Shown: piece after piece, positions 45,626 through 59,675 of the stretch
Layout of the letters: each line of letters starts with the position of its first letter
How positions within the stretch are numbered: position 1 is the stretch's first letter
Notes under the pieces: generated by a model
What the model saw: only the letters and a program-made list of their open reading frames with translations
The model's database searches: none
What the model was told of the DNA's origin: nothing
Program-made: the position numbers and the translations under genes
NCBI RefSeq assembly: GCF_030272615.1
Contig: NC_081410.1
Coordinates: forward strand, 508,804,942 to 508,868,941
From: Cryptomeria japonica
Taxonomy: Eukaryota > Streptophyta > Pinopsida > Cupressales > Cupressaceae
Direction: 5' to 3'
DNA length: 64,000 nt

Positions 45626-48600
45626 TCAGTGAGTAAAAGATAGGGGTAGGACCCCTAACTTACTTCTGAGATATTCAAAAGTGTTCTTTGGTAGTGGCTT
45701 GGTGAAGATATCAGCTATTTGTTCCTTTGTGTTAACATATTCCAACACCACTTTCTTTTCTTGAGCTTCTTCTCTAAGATAATGATATTTGATAGATATG
45801 TGCTTTGTCTTAGAGTGCATAACAGGGTTCTTTGAAATATTAATGGCACTAGTATTGCCATAGAATATAGTTACTGGCTCAGTATACCTTCCAACAATTG
45901 TTTGATCCATGCAATGTTGGTACAATTCAGTGCTGCAGCAACATATTTAGCTTCGGCTGTTGACTGAGAAACACATCCTTTTTTCTTGCTAAGCCAACTC
46001 ACTAGTCTTTCTCCTAAGAAGAAAGCTCCTCCACTTGTGCTTTTTCTGTCATCAATGTTGCCTGCCCAATCAGCATCAGTATAAACTTTTAAATCAAATT
46101 TATTTCCTTTCTGATATACTAAGCCATAATCTTCAGTGCCTTTCAAGTATCTAAAAATTCTTTTGATTGCTATCATGTATATTTCTTTAGGATCTGTAGA
46201 GAATATTGCAACAATACCTACTACATGTTCTATATCTTTCCTCCTGTGAACAACATATTGTAGTTTTCCAATCATGGATTGGTAGAGTGTCTCTTCAACA
46301 GATGCAGATTCATCATTTTTTGATAGTTCGCAGTTTGTAGTCATAGGAGTACTAACTGGCTTTGAATCCTCCATTCCAAATATCTTCAAGATTTCCTTTA
46401 TGTATTTGGATTGAGTAATGAAAATCTCATTTTTCATTTGCAGTATCTGTAAGCCTATAAAATACTTTATCTCACTGATTAATGACATCTCAAATTCTTT
46501 GCTCATTTCATTTCCAAAGTTCTTGCATAAAGAGTCATTTCCACAAAATATAATATCATCAACAAATATGGCTGAGATTAGTATTCCATTTTCACAATTC
46601 TTCATGTACATGTTGTTTTTCTCACTTGTCCTTATAAAACCAATCTTAATCAAATAAGAGTGCAATCTTTCATACCATGCACTAGGTGCTTGTTTCAGAC
46701 CATATAAAGCTTTGTTCAATTTACATACCTGATCTTTATTGTTGTCTTCAACAAATTCTTTAGGTTGTTCAATGAAAACTTCTTCTTCTAATATTCCATT
46801 TAGAAATGTAGATTTGACATCCATTTGATATACCTTGAAGTTTTTGAAAGCAACATATGCCAACAATGTTCTAACTCCTTCAAGTCTGGCAACAGGTGCA
46901 AAAGTCTCACCATAATCAATTCCTTCTTTTTGGGCATAACCTTTGCAAACCAATCTTGCTTTGTTTTGGATGACCTCACCTTTCTCATTTAGCTTGTTTC
47001 TGAAGATCCACTTTGTACCGATTACATTTTTATCCTTCGGTCTTGGGACCAATGTCCATGTGTCATTCTTTTTGATTTGATCAATCTCTTCAATCATAGC
47101 ATTTATCCAATCTTCACTATTAAATGCCTCTTTCACTATTCTCGGTTCAAATTCAGATATCAAGCATGTGTTCTGTCTCAGTTTGTTCCTTGTCATCACC
47201 GGATCATCCTTATCTCCTATAATCTGACTTGATGCATGGTGTCTTCTAACATATTTGGCTAATACAGGCTCAGTAGGCTCTGTATGATCCTCTTCATCAC
47301 TCGGTAACTAGATATCTTCCTCATTTCCTTCAATAGTTATCTCGGTAGGACTTCTCGTTTGTACATAGACAAATTCATCATAGTCTTCTGGTTCTTTGGA
47401 ATTTCCTTCATCAGTTCTTTCTGCAAATTCATCAATTTTCACATTTGCACTTTCTACTATTTTGTTAGATGATTTGATCAGACATTTAAATGCTTTGCTT
47501 CTAGAAGAAGATCCTAGAAATGTTCCTTCTTCACTTTGCTGATCAAACTTGCCATTTCTATCATCTTTATGAACATAGCATTTACTTCCAAAAATCTTCA
47601 AATAACTTACATTAGGTTTCTTGCCATACCAGATTTCATAAGGTGTCTTCAAGGTACCTTTCTTCAATTGAACTCGGTTCAAGGTGTAAATAACTGTGCT
47701 TATTGCTTCTCTCCAAAATGTTTGTGAAACCTTTTTCTCAATCATTAGTGTTCTAGCACAATCCACAATAGATCTATTTCTTCTGTCAGCTATTCCATTC
47801 TGTTGTGGAGTTCTCGATGCAAAGACTTGTCTTTTAATACCATGATCATTACAAAATAGGGTGGACTCATCAGATGTGAACTCTCCTCCTCTATCTGATC
47901 TAAGACATTTCAGTTGTCTTCCTGTTTCATTTTCAACTCTATCCTTGTACCACTTAAACATTTGAAAAGCTTCTGATTTTTCTTTTAAAAACATTACGGA
48001 CATCATCCTTGAATAATCATCCACAAATAATATGAAATACTTATCACCATAATAACTTTGAACTTTCATAGGACCACAAAGCTGAGTGTGCACAAGATCT
48101 AAGATTCCCTTAGAAGTGTAGGACTTACTTGTAAAGCTGGATCTTGTCATCTTACCCATTTGGCATCCTTGACACATAGCATTCTTAGGTTTTTCAAGAC
48201 TCGGTAGACCTCTTACTCTGTGTTTCTTACTTATCTTGATCAGATTATCAAAATTAACATGACAAATCCTTTTATGCCATAACTAGGTGTTATCAATCTT
48301 TGCATGCAAACACTTGTTGTGAGTAGAGTCAAGGTGAAAAGTATTACCTTTTGTTTGTGTCCCAGTAGCAGCTAACTTTCCATTCTTGTCATGAACTGTG
48401 ACAATTCCTTTCTGAAATTCTATTTAGTAACCTATGTTGTTTAGCTGTGCTACACTCAACAAATTGTATTTCAAACCTTCAACCCAATAAACATCATTGC
48501 ATCTTGCATTATCAAGAAGTGTTATGGATCCTTTACCTCTTACCAGACATGGTGCATAATTACCAAATCTAACATAGCCTCCATCATAATCTTCTAACAA

Positions 48601-49736
48601 AACAAACTTGTGTTTATCTCCTATCATATGATGTGAGCATCCACTATCTATAATCCAAGAATCATTAGTGTTTATGTGAGATATTAGGGCTTTTTCTTCA
48701 TATCTTTCTTCATCTGATCCATCCTTGATAGCCACATAAACAACTTCCTCTGTATCAGTCTCATTTGATTTATCATCTTCAAATTCCTCATCAGCAATTA
48801 AGCATGTCTTTCTATCTCTTCTTCTGAAGTTTCGGTGTCCTCTGTAATGATTATCTTTCTGTCTGTCATCTCGGTAATCTCTCTTTTTAGTGAAATCTTT
48901 GTCAGGACAGTTAGAAGCCATATGTCCAATATTATCACAATTGAAACATTTCAAGGGTAGTTTTCCTTTATACTTACCTTTGCCTCTTGGTAACCTTTTG
49001 GCCAATAGTTCTTCAATTCTTCTTGCTTTCTGATTTCTTCATATAGTTTGTGTACCTCCTCCATGTTCTTCCAAAATCTTTCACTTGCTCCACTGTGATC
49101 TCCTTCAGAGTACTTATACTTTCTTTCATTATAATCATTAGATTCATTTAGATGAAAAGAACTAAATGCAGATTCAACTTTATTTACCGATGACCCACTG
49201 TTATCAAAATTACTTAACTCAAATGCATGTAACTTACCAATAGTAGCATCCAAGGAAACTGGCATATTAGGTATAGAACTCAATTCATTGATTGAAGATA
49301 CTCAGATTGCATAGGCAAGTAGAAGGGTTCTTAACAAATTACTTGTCACATCCTTTTTGTCAATAGTTCCTCCTGCTCCTTTGATTTGATTTACAATCTC
49401 CTTTAGTCTTGTACTATACTGGGTTATGTTCTCACCTTCATTCATCCTCATAGATTCAAGTTGTCCTCTTAGACTATCAACTTTTTCTCTTTGAACATGT
49501 TCATCTCCTCCATATACAGATATGAGCTTAGTCCACATTGCCTTTGCATCAGTACATCCTTCTAGATCATTAAACTTTGAATCGGTCGATGCAGATGTTA
49601 TTTCAATCATTTCTTGAATGTGTTCTTGCTTTGCCTTTATCTCTTCGATAGTCAATGGATAGGTGCTTGGTGTAACAAAATCATTCTCTAGATAATATAA
49701 AGCATATTCTCCAACTCCTGATAGATGTAGCTTCAT
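45626..49736 (-). pseudogene. copia gag-pol polyprotein of A2, broken
   Basis: gag (49736-49012) is in one frame (EHIQEMIEITSASTDSKF, LRGQLESMRMNEGENITQYS). Near 49010 the frame shifts to that of the CCHC knuckle CFNCDNIGHMASNC. From there the protease (SWIIDSGCSHHMIGD), integrase (HTQLCGPM, LFVDDYSRMMSV, PQQNGIADRRN) and RT ([25 protein letters not shown]) share one frame, broken by TAA 48424, a TAG near 48283 and TAG 47308. A net 13-bp deletion near 45886, relative to A1, shifts RNase H out of frame. It reads through RNase H ([19 protein letters not shown]) to the conserved end FTKPLPKNTFEYLRSKLG. The element is younger-looking than A1. Confidence 0.93.
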
Positions 49737-49846
49737 CCTTTTCTACCATGTAGAGAAACTTGACTTGTTCAGCTTAGGTGCATCCCTCTTATACATCTTT
49801 GGATCTTTAACTCAAGTGCCTTTAAACTTTCCTTTCAGAGTCCAAA

Positions 49847-49858
49847 GCTTTGATACCA
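49847..49858 (-). promoter_or_regulatory. primer binding site of A2
   Basis: Minus strand TGGTATCAAAGC, one base from the initiator-Met-type site. Confidence 0.85.
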
Positions 49859-49867
49859 ATTGATAAT

Positions 49868-51326
49868 TTTGATACTTAATATAAGTACAGATCCAATAGC
49901 CAGCAAGATGAGAAGGGGGGGGGGTGAATCATACAAACTTATTCATCCATAAAAACATCAGATTCAACCTCGGTAACATATATCAGTCATATAATCAAAA
50001 ACTGTCAAACATGCAAACTCAAAAGCATATGAACAATATAAACCTCATAACACCAGATTTAACGTGGAAACCCAAATAGGGAAAAACCACTATGGGATTT
50101 CAGACCCACTAAGAAATATACTCTTCTAGAGTATGCTTGGTTAAAAGCCAATCCTGTTAAAGATTACAAAACACATTGCTAGATGTGACCCGGTTAAGGG
50201 ATTTCCCTCAGATCTGTTAGGATCTTCACTTTGTTAGAAGTGACCTTGTCAAAGGATTTCAAACACTCAATCAGAATGTCACCTTGTTAGAGGATTTACA
50301 TATAAGACTGTTAAGTCCACTCGGTTAAGAGATTTCCTATCACCTTCACAAAATAACAGTAATGCAATCTGTCTTCAACTTCACATCTAAAATGCTAAAG
50401 CAGATTCCTATTTGTTGAATACAATCTAGACATAGAACTAATCTTGTCTATCTGTTGGGCATCAATACTCTATTATTCTAACAGGTCTTCAAGCTTCTAT
50501 GCTCGGAAATCACTATGTAGCATCCCTATGCATACACTTGCCCGCATACATTGTTTATCAACAGTTCCTTATTTATAAACATTCTTCTAACTGCTTAATC
50601 TCCTTGATCACAATTCCCATGATCAATCATAGCCATCAGATCTTCAATCTTGTCCAGGTTCATTGTATCTTTTGATTTGAAAACATTTTACCCTGCCTCA
50701 GAATTTGCACATTCACCTTGGAACTTGTTTTAGGGTAATGCGGTTCAATCTGAGTTGTAGATCTTCTTGCCGACTTTCCATTGCCTTAGATTTGTTAACA
50801 AATTTCTTCCATGGCTTGCCAATCATTGATCCACTCCAACTCATCAGCTTCTTTCATTAAATATCACATGTAAACATTTAATGCATTCTGTTATAGCTCA
50901 ATTACAACTCGGTGAATACTAAACTTTACTCGGTAGAGATTCTGTCTTCATTAACCGACTGTGATAACCTTAGGGTTTACCGACTAGGTTCTTTGCCTGA
51001 TATCATAGTGTAGTATTAACCTTTACATTTTACAACATATGTATGATGTTAAAACAATCTAAAACATCAAGATCTCATCATTGTCTGACTCGGTAGAGTT
51101 GCCCATTGAATAACTTATCCCTTTATTCATCATATTCCTTCCTGTGTCTTTACCAACTTTATAATCTTCATATCACATTTCTTAAGATATGGCAACATCA
51201 TTCTGAATTAGAAAATCAATTTCTTGACATCAATGAGACAATAATAATATCAAGATAGTAAAACATCTTTAATCAGTTATGTCCATTATCATCAACAACC
51301 TTCTCAATATCCTTGTAATATTGCCA
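49868..51326 (-). repeat. 5' LTR of A2
   Basis: 1459 bp, paired with 43660-45143. The TATA region TATAAAT lies near 50572. It ends next to the duplication ATAGG (51327-51331). Confidence 0.92.
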
Positions 51327-51331
51327 ATAGG

Positions 51332-52790
51332 ATGGTCACCTAGAAGTGGAGTGTCAGCTAGTTGGTCTGCGATAACCCATCCTTTGATTTCTTTTCTATC
51401 TATATATTCAATTTCAAACTCGATTAGCAGCATGACCCATTTAGCAATTCTGCCTATGAGGGCAGCTTTTGACAAGAGATATTTAAGAGGGTCAATCTTA
51501 CCAGTCAGTTTTGTTTTGTTGTTTAGCATGTAGTGTCAAATTTTTTGTGTACTAAATACCAATGCCAAGTATGCTCTTTCAATGGGGATATAATTGAGTT
51601 CCTACCCCACTAGTGTCTGACTGATGTAATATATGGCATGTTCCTTCCCTTGATCATCTGTTTGTGCTAATAATGCCCCCAATGCCACTGTAGAAGCACA
51701 TATGTACAAAATAATAGGCTTTCCAGGAGTAGGAGGCATAAGAACTTGAGGTGATGCTAGATATTCTTTGAGTTTTTAAAAGGCCTTTTGACACAAGCAG
51801 TCCCATTTGAATTTTGTGTATTTGCGCAATAGGTGTGCAAATGGATGGCATTTATCTACAAGCTGTGAAATAAAACATCTAATAGATTGGAGTTTTCCCT
51901 AGAGGCTATGCAGTTGTGTGAGTGTCTTTGGGGGAGGCATTTCCATGATGGATTTCACCTTTGCAGAATCGACTTCGATGCCTCTGCAAGAAATAATGAA
52001 ACCTAGTAGTATTCCTGATGTGACACCAAAAACACACTTCTTAGGATTGAGGCGCAGTTTGTATTTTTCTAATCTTTCAAAGATGTGCTTTAAGATAGGG
52101 ATGTGCTCTTGTCTTTTCTTTGATTTGTCTAGAAGATCGTCCACATAGTTCTCCATAATTTTGTGCAATATGTCACGAAAAAATTATTGTCATGACATGC
52201 TAGTATGTGGCTCAGGCATTTTTGAGGCCAAAAGGCATTACCTGGTAACAAAAAGTCCCCCATGGTGTTGTGAATGCAGTTTTGTGTTGATCTTCTTCTG
52301 CAATTTTGAGTTGATTATATCCATAAAATCCATCCATAAGTGATAGCATCTCATGTCCTATTGTATGGTCCATAATCATATCTATGTTGGGGAGTGGGAA
52401 ATCATCTTTAGGACAAGCCTTGTTTAGATCTCAAAAATCTGTAAAGATGCAGATGCCTCCAGCAGGTTTGCCAACAGGCACAATTTTGGATACCCATTCA
52501 GCGTAGTCTATTGGTTTGATGAATTCTACATCCAACATCTTTTGGAGTTCTACGTTGACTAGGAGTGCAATATGTGGATGCATTTTGTGCAACTTTTATT
52601 TCACTGGTTTATCATCTAGGTGGATAGCAAGATTCTGAACCACCAAGTCAGGATCTAGACCTAACATGTTAGCATAGGACCATGAGAAGTTGATTTTTAT
52701 CTCTATGAGGAAAGTGATGAAGTCTTTCTTCTCTTCCTCTATGAGGGACTTGGCAACGAGCACATTTTTTGGAATGTCTTTGGTGCCCAT
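51332..52790 (-). pseudogene. gypsy reverse transcriptase and start of RNase H
   Basis: Minus strand: LGLDPDLVVQNLAIHLDDKP near 52640; a core region with PVGKPAGGICIFTDF (about 52440), MDGFYGYNQLKIAEEDQHKT and PFGLKNA (about 52220); the catalytic NYVDDLLDKSKKR at about 52150; and LRLNPKKCVFGVTSGILLGF. The connection reads LTGKIDPLKYLLSKAAL and IADQLADTPLLGDHP up to the A2 insertion. Stops and shifts are numerous. This enzyme copies the element RNA into DNA. Confidence 0.87.
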
Positions 52791-53208
52791 ATTGATACTG
52801 TTTATTTCCTCTATTAAAAAAATTGACCTATCTTGTGGAAGGTGACCAATGGTAGGGAGGTCAAGTCCCTCATCCTCAGGTGCCTTTTCTAGGTTTTCAC
52901 TTTCAGATACACCCTTTGTTTTACTTTTTTCTCATCCAAAGGTGCCTAGGAGAGGTTTTCACCTAGGGAATCATGTTTTTTCTTTTTATTAACTTTTTTG
53001 TGGCTAAGGGCATTGACCTTGCTACCAAAGTATCCCTTTTCATGCAGTTGAATCACATGTACTCTGTTGTAGTCTTCCAAATTTTGCATAGTCAGGAGAG
53101 TAATGAAAGCGTTATCATTAGCGCAGATATCTAAAGTGGGTTTGTCTCAATGGCCCCAATCTATGAGTTTAGGATGGACAAGATGTAGCTCATGTGAAAT
53201 GGGAGGGG

Positions 53209-54300
53209 TTATGGGGTGATGGTGTTGACATGAGTTTCAAAGAAGATGTTATTTTCGTATTCATAAGGCATTTCATGGAACTCCTCTTCATCAGAGTTTT
53301 CAATATCAAAAGAAGGACTTGCAAGGGGACCAGTGAAAGTAATGTTAGGCACTGGGGTGCACCCCAAGCCTCTATTGTACTTGTAGGAGATAGGATTTAT
53401 GGGTGCTTTTCTTCCTTTCTCCTCTAATCCCAAACCGTGTCCTTTGTAACCCATTTTTTCAACTATAACTGATACTTTTGGATACATTTTTTTAGGTATT
53501 TTTGCTGGCTGTTCATCTTCTTCTTGATACAACCATGAAGAGACATTTGTGTCTAGGCTTTCATTATCAAGTGGGCCCCATAGTTGAAAGGTGGTATCTT
53601 TGCATTGTATAACCGATTTTTTATCTTTTTGGAGTTCTTTTGGTTTGCCAAATGACTTGAGAGATAAGGGGAGGTTTCCTATTAATAAGACATCCTCCAA
53701 TTTGTATTCTTTGCAACCATTATCCTGGATCTTGATTTGTGGGTTTGCTTGGGATGAGGTGGAGGCAACATTTGATGCATCAGATGGAGGAGTTGGTGAG
53801 GGTCTATTTAGTGGGAAATGATATGGATGCTTCCCCTCTAGGAGCTTTCAATATTGAAAAGGTTGTGGATAACCTTTGATTGTGATGTCTCTTCCATTAA
53901 AGGGGAATTTTATGCATTGGTTATAAGTGGAGGGTGTGGCCTGCAAGGAGTGAATCTATGGCCAACCGAGAAGGATTTTGTAGGGGAGGTCAAGATCTAG
54001 GACTTGCAAGGGGTTTCAATTGTGATAGGGCCCACTTAAAGAGGTAAGGTGATCATGCCTTTAGAAAATATTTCTGCATTATCATATTCTGTTATTCTGA
54101 TCCTTCCTGATGTATCTACTAGGTCCTCAAAAAGTCCCAATTGTTTTATTAACTTCTATGTATACAAATTGAGTCTCGATCCACCATCTATCAGGATACA
54201 TTTGACCTTATGTTTTTGGATAAGGGACTCGATGTGCAAAGGTTTATTATGGTCTTCATCTCTAGGAGTATCATTGGAAGTGAACACAAGGTGTTGCTAG
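53209..54300 (-). pseudogene. gypsy protease and G-patch region
   Basis: KCILIDGGSRLNLYT near 54190 is the aspartic-protease motif in gypsy form (usually D-S/T-G, here DGG). Downstream, 53700-53209 encodes KMGYKGHGLGLEEKGRKAPI and YKYNRGLGC, a G-patch-type glycine pattern. G-patch domains after the protease are known from some retroviruses and plant gypsy elements. An acidic stretch (ENSDEEEFHEM) follows. Frames are interrupted. Confidence 0.75.
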
Positions 54301-54547
54301 ATGGAAAGGTTTCCAATGAGAGCTTGAATTTGGGTAGCATTAATATTATCAAGAATGCGAGACTGAAGGAGGGTTTGTTCCAAGATTTCTTTATGGAGAG
54401 GGGAACTCTTTAAAAGTTATAGGATAGAGATCTATGCGAGGGTATTCCCAAGTTGGTCAAAGAGGTCATATCAGTGGGTGGAAGACATGGGGGGAGGGTT
54501 TGGTGGGGGAAGGGCTCCTTGAATAGTGACTTTGCTTCGGTGGGTGG

Positions 54548-56717
54548 TTACATTGCGTCATTCTGAGAGTGGGAAGTGGAAGGTGTGGCACATTGAATGA
54601 CTATCATAGCAGGGTTAGGTCTTCTTTGGGAAGGGGGAGGGTTAGCTCCTTGGATAGTTATGACATTGACATGATTGTTTACAGGCTCAATGCGACCTAC
54701 TAAAGAGTCAAAGCTTGTTATATGATTAGTGTAGTCATAGTTCATAGCGTTAGATGATGAGCCTTTTCCTTTATCATGTTTTGGGAAGGGTTCCTAGTAC
54801 ATTTTGAGTTTGTCATTGCTATTACCAAGTTCTGCATTTTCTACCTCAATTTCACCCCTATCAATGAGGTCTTGTATGTAGATTTTATGCTTCATGCACT
54901 TTCATGTAGCATGCCCCTTGATATGATGATACTCACAATGTTCATTCTCATTATACCACCTAGGCTTAGGTTAATTGGGATCAAACGAGCGAGTAATTGG
55001 GACGACCACTGCACTTGCTTGAACAAGCTTTTGAAACACTACTTCAATGGGTTCAGCAAGAGGAGTGAAATCTCTTGGAGTCCTCTTATTGGATCGGGGT
55101 GGTCGTCCCTAGATTGAGACATCATTATGATGCTTTTGAGAATGATTTTGATTATTTTGATTGTTGAATTGGTGATTCGTGGTAGTAGGTTTTGGAGGAG
55201 CGGCTACGGTTTGGACCTATTTTACGTTAGTCATACCATCATTGACAATGTTGTTTTTGTGGACTAGAATTTTTGTTTATCATTATGATAAGAGGAAGAA
55301 TTTTGACTTTATTTTTGGTAATGTTTCAAGGTTCCTTCCTCTAACAAGACATCCTCAAGGACCAGGCCCTTATTAGTCAATTTTTGGAAAGATTTAATAC
55401 ATTGAGATGTCAAAGGTCTTGATAGTTTGGGCACCAGATTCTTTTGAAATAATTCAAATTGGTGTTTTTTTGGCATGTCCCATTGGAATTTCTTGATGAG
55501 GTATCGCCATCTTTGCAAGAAGTTAGCAAAAGTTTCTCCAGGCCTTTTCTTTGTGTTACAAAGGTCCATCATGGAAACATTATTAGCCATGTTGTAGGCA
55601 TGGTGTGGCATGAACTTCTTTGCTAAGTTCGAGAAGGAGGTAATGGAACCTTGAGGTAAGGATCATAACCATGCAAGAGAATCTCCTATGAGACTCTTGG
55701 GGAAGAGTCTTCAAAGGTATAGGTCGCTATAGGAGACTTCTTGACATAGGATGTGAAATTCCTGAACATGGTCTCGGGGGTCCCCTTTGCCCTCATACTT
55801 TGTGAACTTAGGGATCTAAAATCTTGGAGGGTATGGGTTAACTAAGATAGATGGGTCATAAGGACAAGGACAAAATTCCTCAAACAAGTAAGGTTTCCTT
55901 TTCTTAGTCCCTTCCTTCATGTCTTTGACGATATTTTTCATGTCCTAAATTTCTTTAATGAGGTCTTGTTGTGGATTTTAGACATGATCAATTGTGTTTG
56001 CCCCTAGAATCAGATGAGTTATGGAAGTTCCACCACCACTAATTTATTGATATGATGAGGAAGTGGGGATGGGAGATGTGATGACCGATCTCACAGGTAC
56101 CTGAGTGACAGTCAATTGCTACCTACAAGCTGTTGTGATATGAGTAAGTGAGGCTTGAATGAAGTTAGCGACATTGTTGATGGGAATTTTGATTTGTGGA
56201 ATAGAAATGTATGGTCTGGTAGAAGAATATGGTATAGAGGCATGTTGGAGAATAGACGAGATTGGATTTGATAGCGATATAGATGGTAAGAAGGAAGAAG
56301 GCAAAAAAGGTACCACGGGGACAGATGTTGCAAGCGCTATTGATTGGGATTAAATGATTGGCGAAGCCACAATTGATGAGTTTGAATAATAGGTGCGACG
56401 GTATGAGTGGGAGCAAGCTCTCCTTGTGGTTTTTGACCAAGGGTGGATCTATCAAAATTGGGTGGGAGTTGAGCTCCATTTTCAAGGAGAGTCTTTAGAA
56501 TAGCACTAGGATTGTGTCGAATAAATTTCTCCATCACTTCTTGATTATAAGAGTCCTCTAAGAAAGTTTGCACTTCTAAAGAGAGTTCATCTTGGTCAAC
56601 CATATTAGGATCTTGCGGTTGATTTTGAATGCTACATTGCATAATTTGTGTAGGATCTTGTGTAGGGTCTTCATATAGGACACTAATGTCCAGCATATTG
56701 TATTGTTGTTCGGCCAT
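54548..56717 (-). pseudogene. gypsy gag
   Basis: The start at 56717 gives MAEQQYNMLDISVLYEDPTQ. A capsid-type block is at 55611-55309 (PGETFANFLQRWRYLIKKFQ, a common plant gypsy gag motif). A C..H....H....C zinc site, CEYHHIKGHATWKC, lies near 54940, followed by a Pro/Gln-rich stretch ending near 54548. The middle part, 55612-56336, is interrupted by stops. Gag forms the virus-like particle in functional elements. Confidence 0.8.
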
Positions 56718-59675
56718 CTTTTTCTTTTGAGATCAAGTTGTGACCATACAAGAATAACCTTAGAAAAATATTGATTGGAGAGAGAAGAAATTTTGATGAG
56801 AGGACTTAGAAAGGCTCTTGGATTTTAGGATTTGAATTTGATGAAAATGGATTTTGTTTATTGATAGGGTCCTTGGATTAGGACATGGATTTTATTAGGA
56901 TTGCACCTTAGTCATTGGATGAGGATTTTAGGTGGGAAATATTGATGAAACCACAAGAGAGGTAGTGAGAAAGTTGGGTATAATTCAGACCTTGGAATGA
57001 TGATCAAAAGCCTTTCTTCCACTAAGGGTTGACTAATGACCCTAAGTAAAACAAAGACGTGAGATAAGAGTCTTGATTGACTCAAAGGATAAGGAAAAGG
57101 TACTTGGATAAAATTCTTCTTCAAGCACAAAGCCAAGTGATTGATTGATTAAGGATGGGGTCTAAATGAAACTTCACAAGGCATGCAACCATAACGTGAG
57201 GTTAAATTGGATTAAAAGATGATTTGATTTGGATTTGAGAATTGATTGGATAATTGAAGGTGATTGATTTTGTGATCAATTGATGTGCTAAGTCCTTAGG
57301 AAAATATTGAGGATTACTGATTGAAGAGGGATGATAGTGATGATTAGAAGAAATCTGGTGACTAGGCTATCCTTGGCATGAACATGACTCAATAGATGAT
57401 TGGTTCGAATGGAAAGTTGTACGAGGGGATACAACCACCTCGATTTTGATGATAGTTGGTGTTAAAAGACAAACCTGAACCTTGGTGGAGGGCGCTAACT
57501 CTTAATTCATCACTAGCATCAAACTCATTGCTATGACCATGGACATAATCGTGGTAATGATGCAAGAAGGTCCTATGTTTAAGTAAAAGTTTGCGAGTTG
57601 TGTACCAAAATTTACGTCTAATGAGTTGTGCTTGTGTGAGCTTCTTCTTCTTGATAGGTAAGTGGATTAAATTCTTAGGATTCTTATACAACTTGGGTTT
57701 ATGAAACATGAGATGGACTAAGTTTTGATGCAATTGGGATTTTGTGTGGAAGGTGACTAGGATGTGACTTGGGTATGACTATGATTGGAATTGTGACTAG
57801 GAATTTGACTTGGATGATTGTTTATTTTTAGACAAGTGTTTTTGCAAAATGTTTGAGGATAATGATGTGTTTAATCTACTCTTGGAAAGTAAGTATCAAG
57901 CAAAGAAAACACAATAATCAAATGAATTTTAGCTCAAAGGCACTCATGCTCATATACAACACTCTTAAGGCTAGCAAAGACAATAGTCATTGGATCCCAA
58001 TTGGTTTCCTAGCTATGCTTACCCAAAGAAGAAATTTAGATGCTTGACCCCAATGGCTTCCCTCCATGACACTCACTTGTCCAACACATCCAAGCATCAA
58101 TTCCCATGAAAACTCCTCATGGCAAACTTTGTCTCTCTACTAAGGGCCATAAAAATATGGGTGGCTTTAGAGGTCTGACCTCCTGCACCAATGACTAGAA
58201 GATTTTTGGACACTATGTAGAAGGTGTTTAAAATGGCTTACCATTAGGAGCTACCCTTCGCAGTTGCGCAAGCACAATTAAGGCCTATAGCCAAATGAAG
58301 CACCAGGAACTTAGTAGTCACGCAAGCATGATTGAGATGTCTATGATCCTACTAAGAACCCAATGGAAGAGTAAACTCTCATATAGCCCCAACCATTGAT
58401 TCTTTTGATCTCAATGGCTGATTTCTTATAGTGAGTAGGGAACCCCAGGTCTAGGCATACTCACTTGGGTCATTCCCTTCTCACCAACTCAAAGAGCAAC
58501 TCGAGAGGGTAGGCCTGCTAAGGGTAAACATGCAACAAACATGAAAAGCTTGGATGGTCTAGATTTTGGATCATCTAGATAGATGAGAGCATACTGTCCT
58601 ACCTTTACACTTTTTAAAAACACAAAAAGAAATGATTTATTTACCCCCTAATTAGATCTAGGTGCCTAGTAAAAAATGACACAATGTTTGTTGAAACTCC
58701 TAGGCAACTTGCAAAACCATTTGATTAATAGTTTTGTATATTTTTTTTACTATCTTGGACAATTGAAGAAGTTGCACCACTCACAAAAAAAATGCAATCA
58801 GTAGCTACAAGCCTGCAGAAATAGCGCATGCATTGATCTACAGTCAACCGCGTTGAAGCGCCCTCACAGGCGTTGAAACACTTGCCTACGCGCTGCAGTG
58901 GGTCGAAAGCAAAATAAAATCAAACAGAGTTGCTGATTTATACTTGACTGTTGCGCTATTTTGATTCGATTGCACTAAAGTGCCTGTGCTCACGCTAAAA
59001 AAAATCAACTAAGAAAAAAAGTTAGTAGTTACGCGAAAAATTCAAATTTTTAAAATTTTTTAAAGCTAAGCAGGATTTTGAGAAATGCTCGTGCTGATAC
59101 AGATTCGCCTGCACTAAAACATGAGTGTAAGTGCTGAAACATGAGTTTATGAGTTGAAAAAGGCCAATACAATCAACAAAATTTAAAAAAAAATCAAAAA
59201 TTTGAATTTGAGTGAGGATCCAGTAGAGTGCCTGTTCTATTCACAAGTCGCTCATGCTGAACCGGGAGTACTAAAAAAAAACGTTTAATTAGTGAAAGTA
59301 ACTAAAAAAAATTTCTTCCTAGATTTTTTTTTTTTTATATATATTTTGAGTGTTAACAGCAAGATAAAAAAAGAAAAATGAGAAATTAAAAAATTGTTAG
59401 ATTAGGCAAGAAACTCTTAAATCAAATGCGTTGCTCCAAAAATGCTTGCGCCAATGTGCAGACCTGTAGGGGAGTGGGAAAATAAATTTGAATATGTAGT
59501 GCTCGCATTGATGCAAGTGTGTACGCACTGAAATGCCTTTCACTCTTGCTAATCCCAAGTCGATCACGTTAATTTTCAAGTGCTCATGCTATTCTGATAA
59601 CTGCAATAAAAAATCACGAAAAGAGCTCAAAAATATTAAATTTCAAGGATGTGGGTCCCACTGAGCATGCCAAAG
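56718..59675 (-). other. gypsy 5' leader between LTR and gag
   Basis: About 3 kb with no convincing ORF. A 114-codon frame at 57389-57733 is basic and unrecognised. 58800-59300 has GC-richer word repeats (GCGC, GTGCTCG) and A-runs. The sequence just inside the LTR reads TTTGGCATGCTCAGTGGG on the minus strand; TGGCATGCTCAG is the only primer-site candidate and no tRNA is assigned. Confidence 0.6.

Larger units (their letters stand above)
43660..51326 (-). mobile_element. complete Ty1/copia element, family A copy A2, nested in gypsy pol
   Basis: 7667 bp with LTRs 43660-45143 and 49868-51326, flanked by ATAGG duplications. Gene order is gag, protease, integrase, RT, RNase H on the minus strand. 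It is the same family as A1 at the window start, inserted in the opposite direction. The host is the gypsy element, between RT and RNase H. Confidence 0.97.

Noticed and set aside
49847-49858. Possible tRNA fragments at TGGTATCAGAGC-type sites
   Set aside because: Only 12 bases complementary to a tRNA end, placed next to LTRs; these are primer sites, not tRNA genes.
56112-56485. Several overlapping frames around 56112-56485
   Set aside because: They are alternative frames and antisense of the gypsy gag start; none has a domain.
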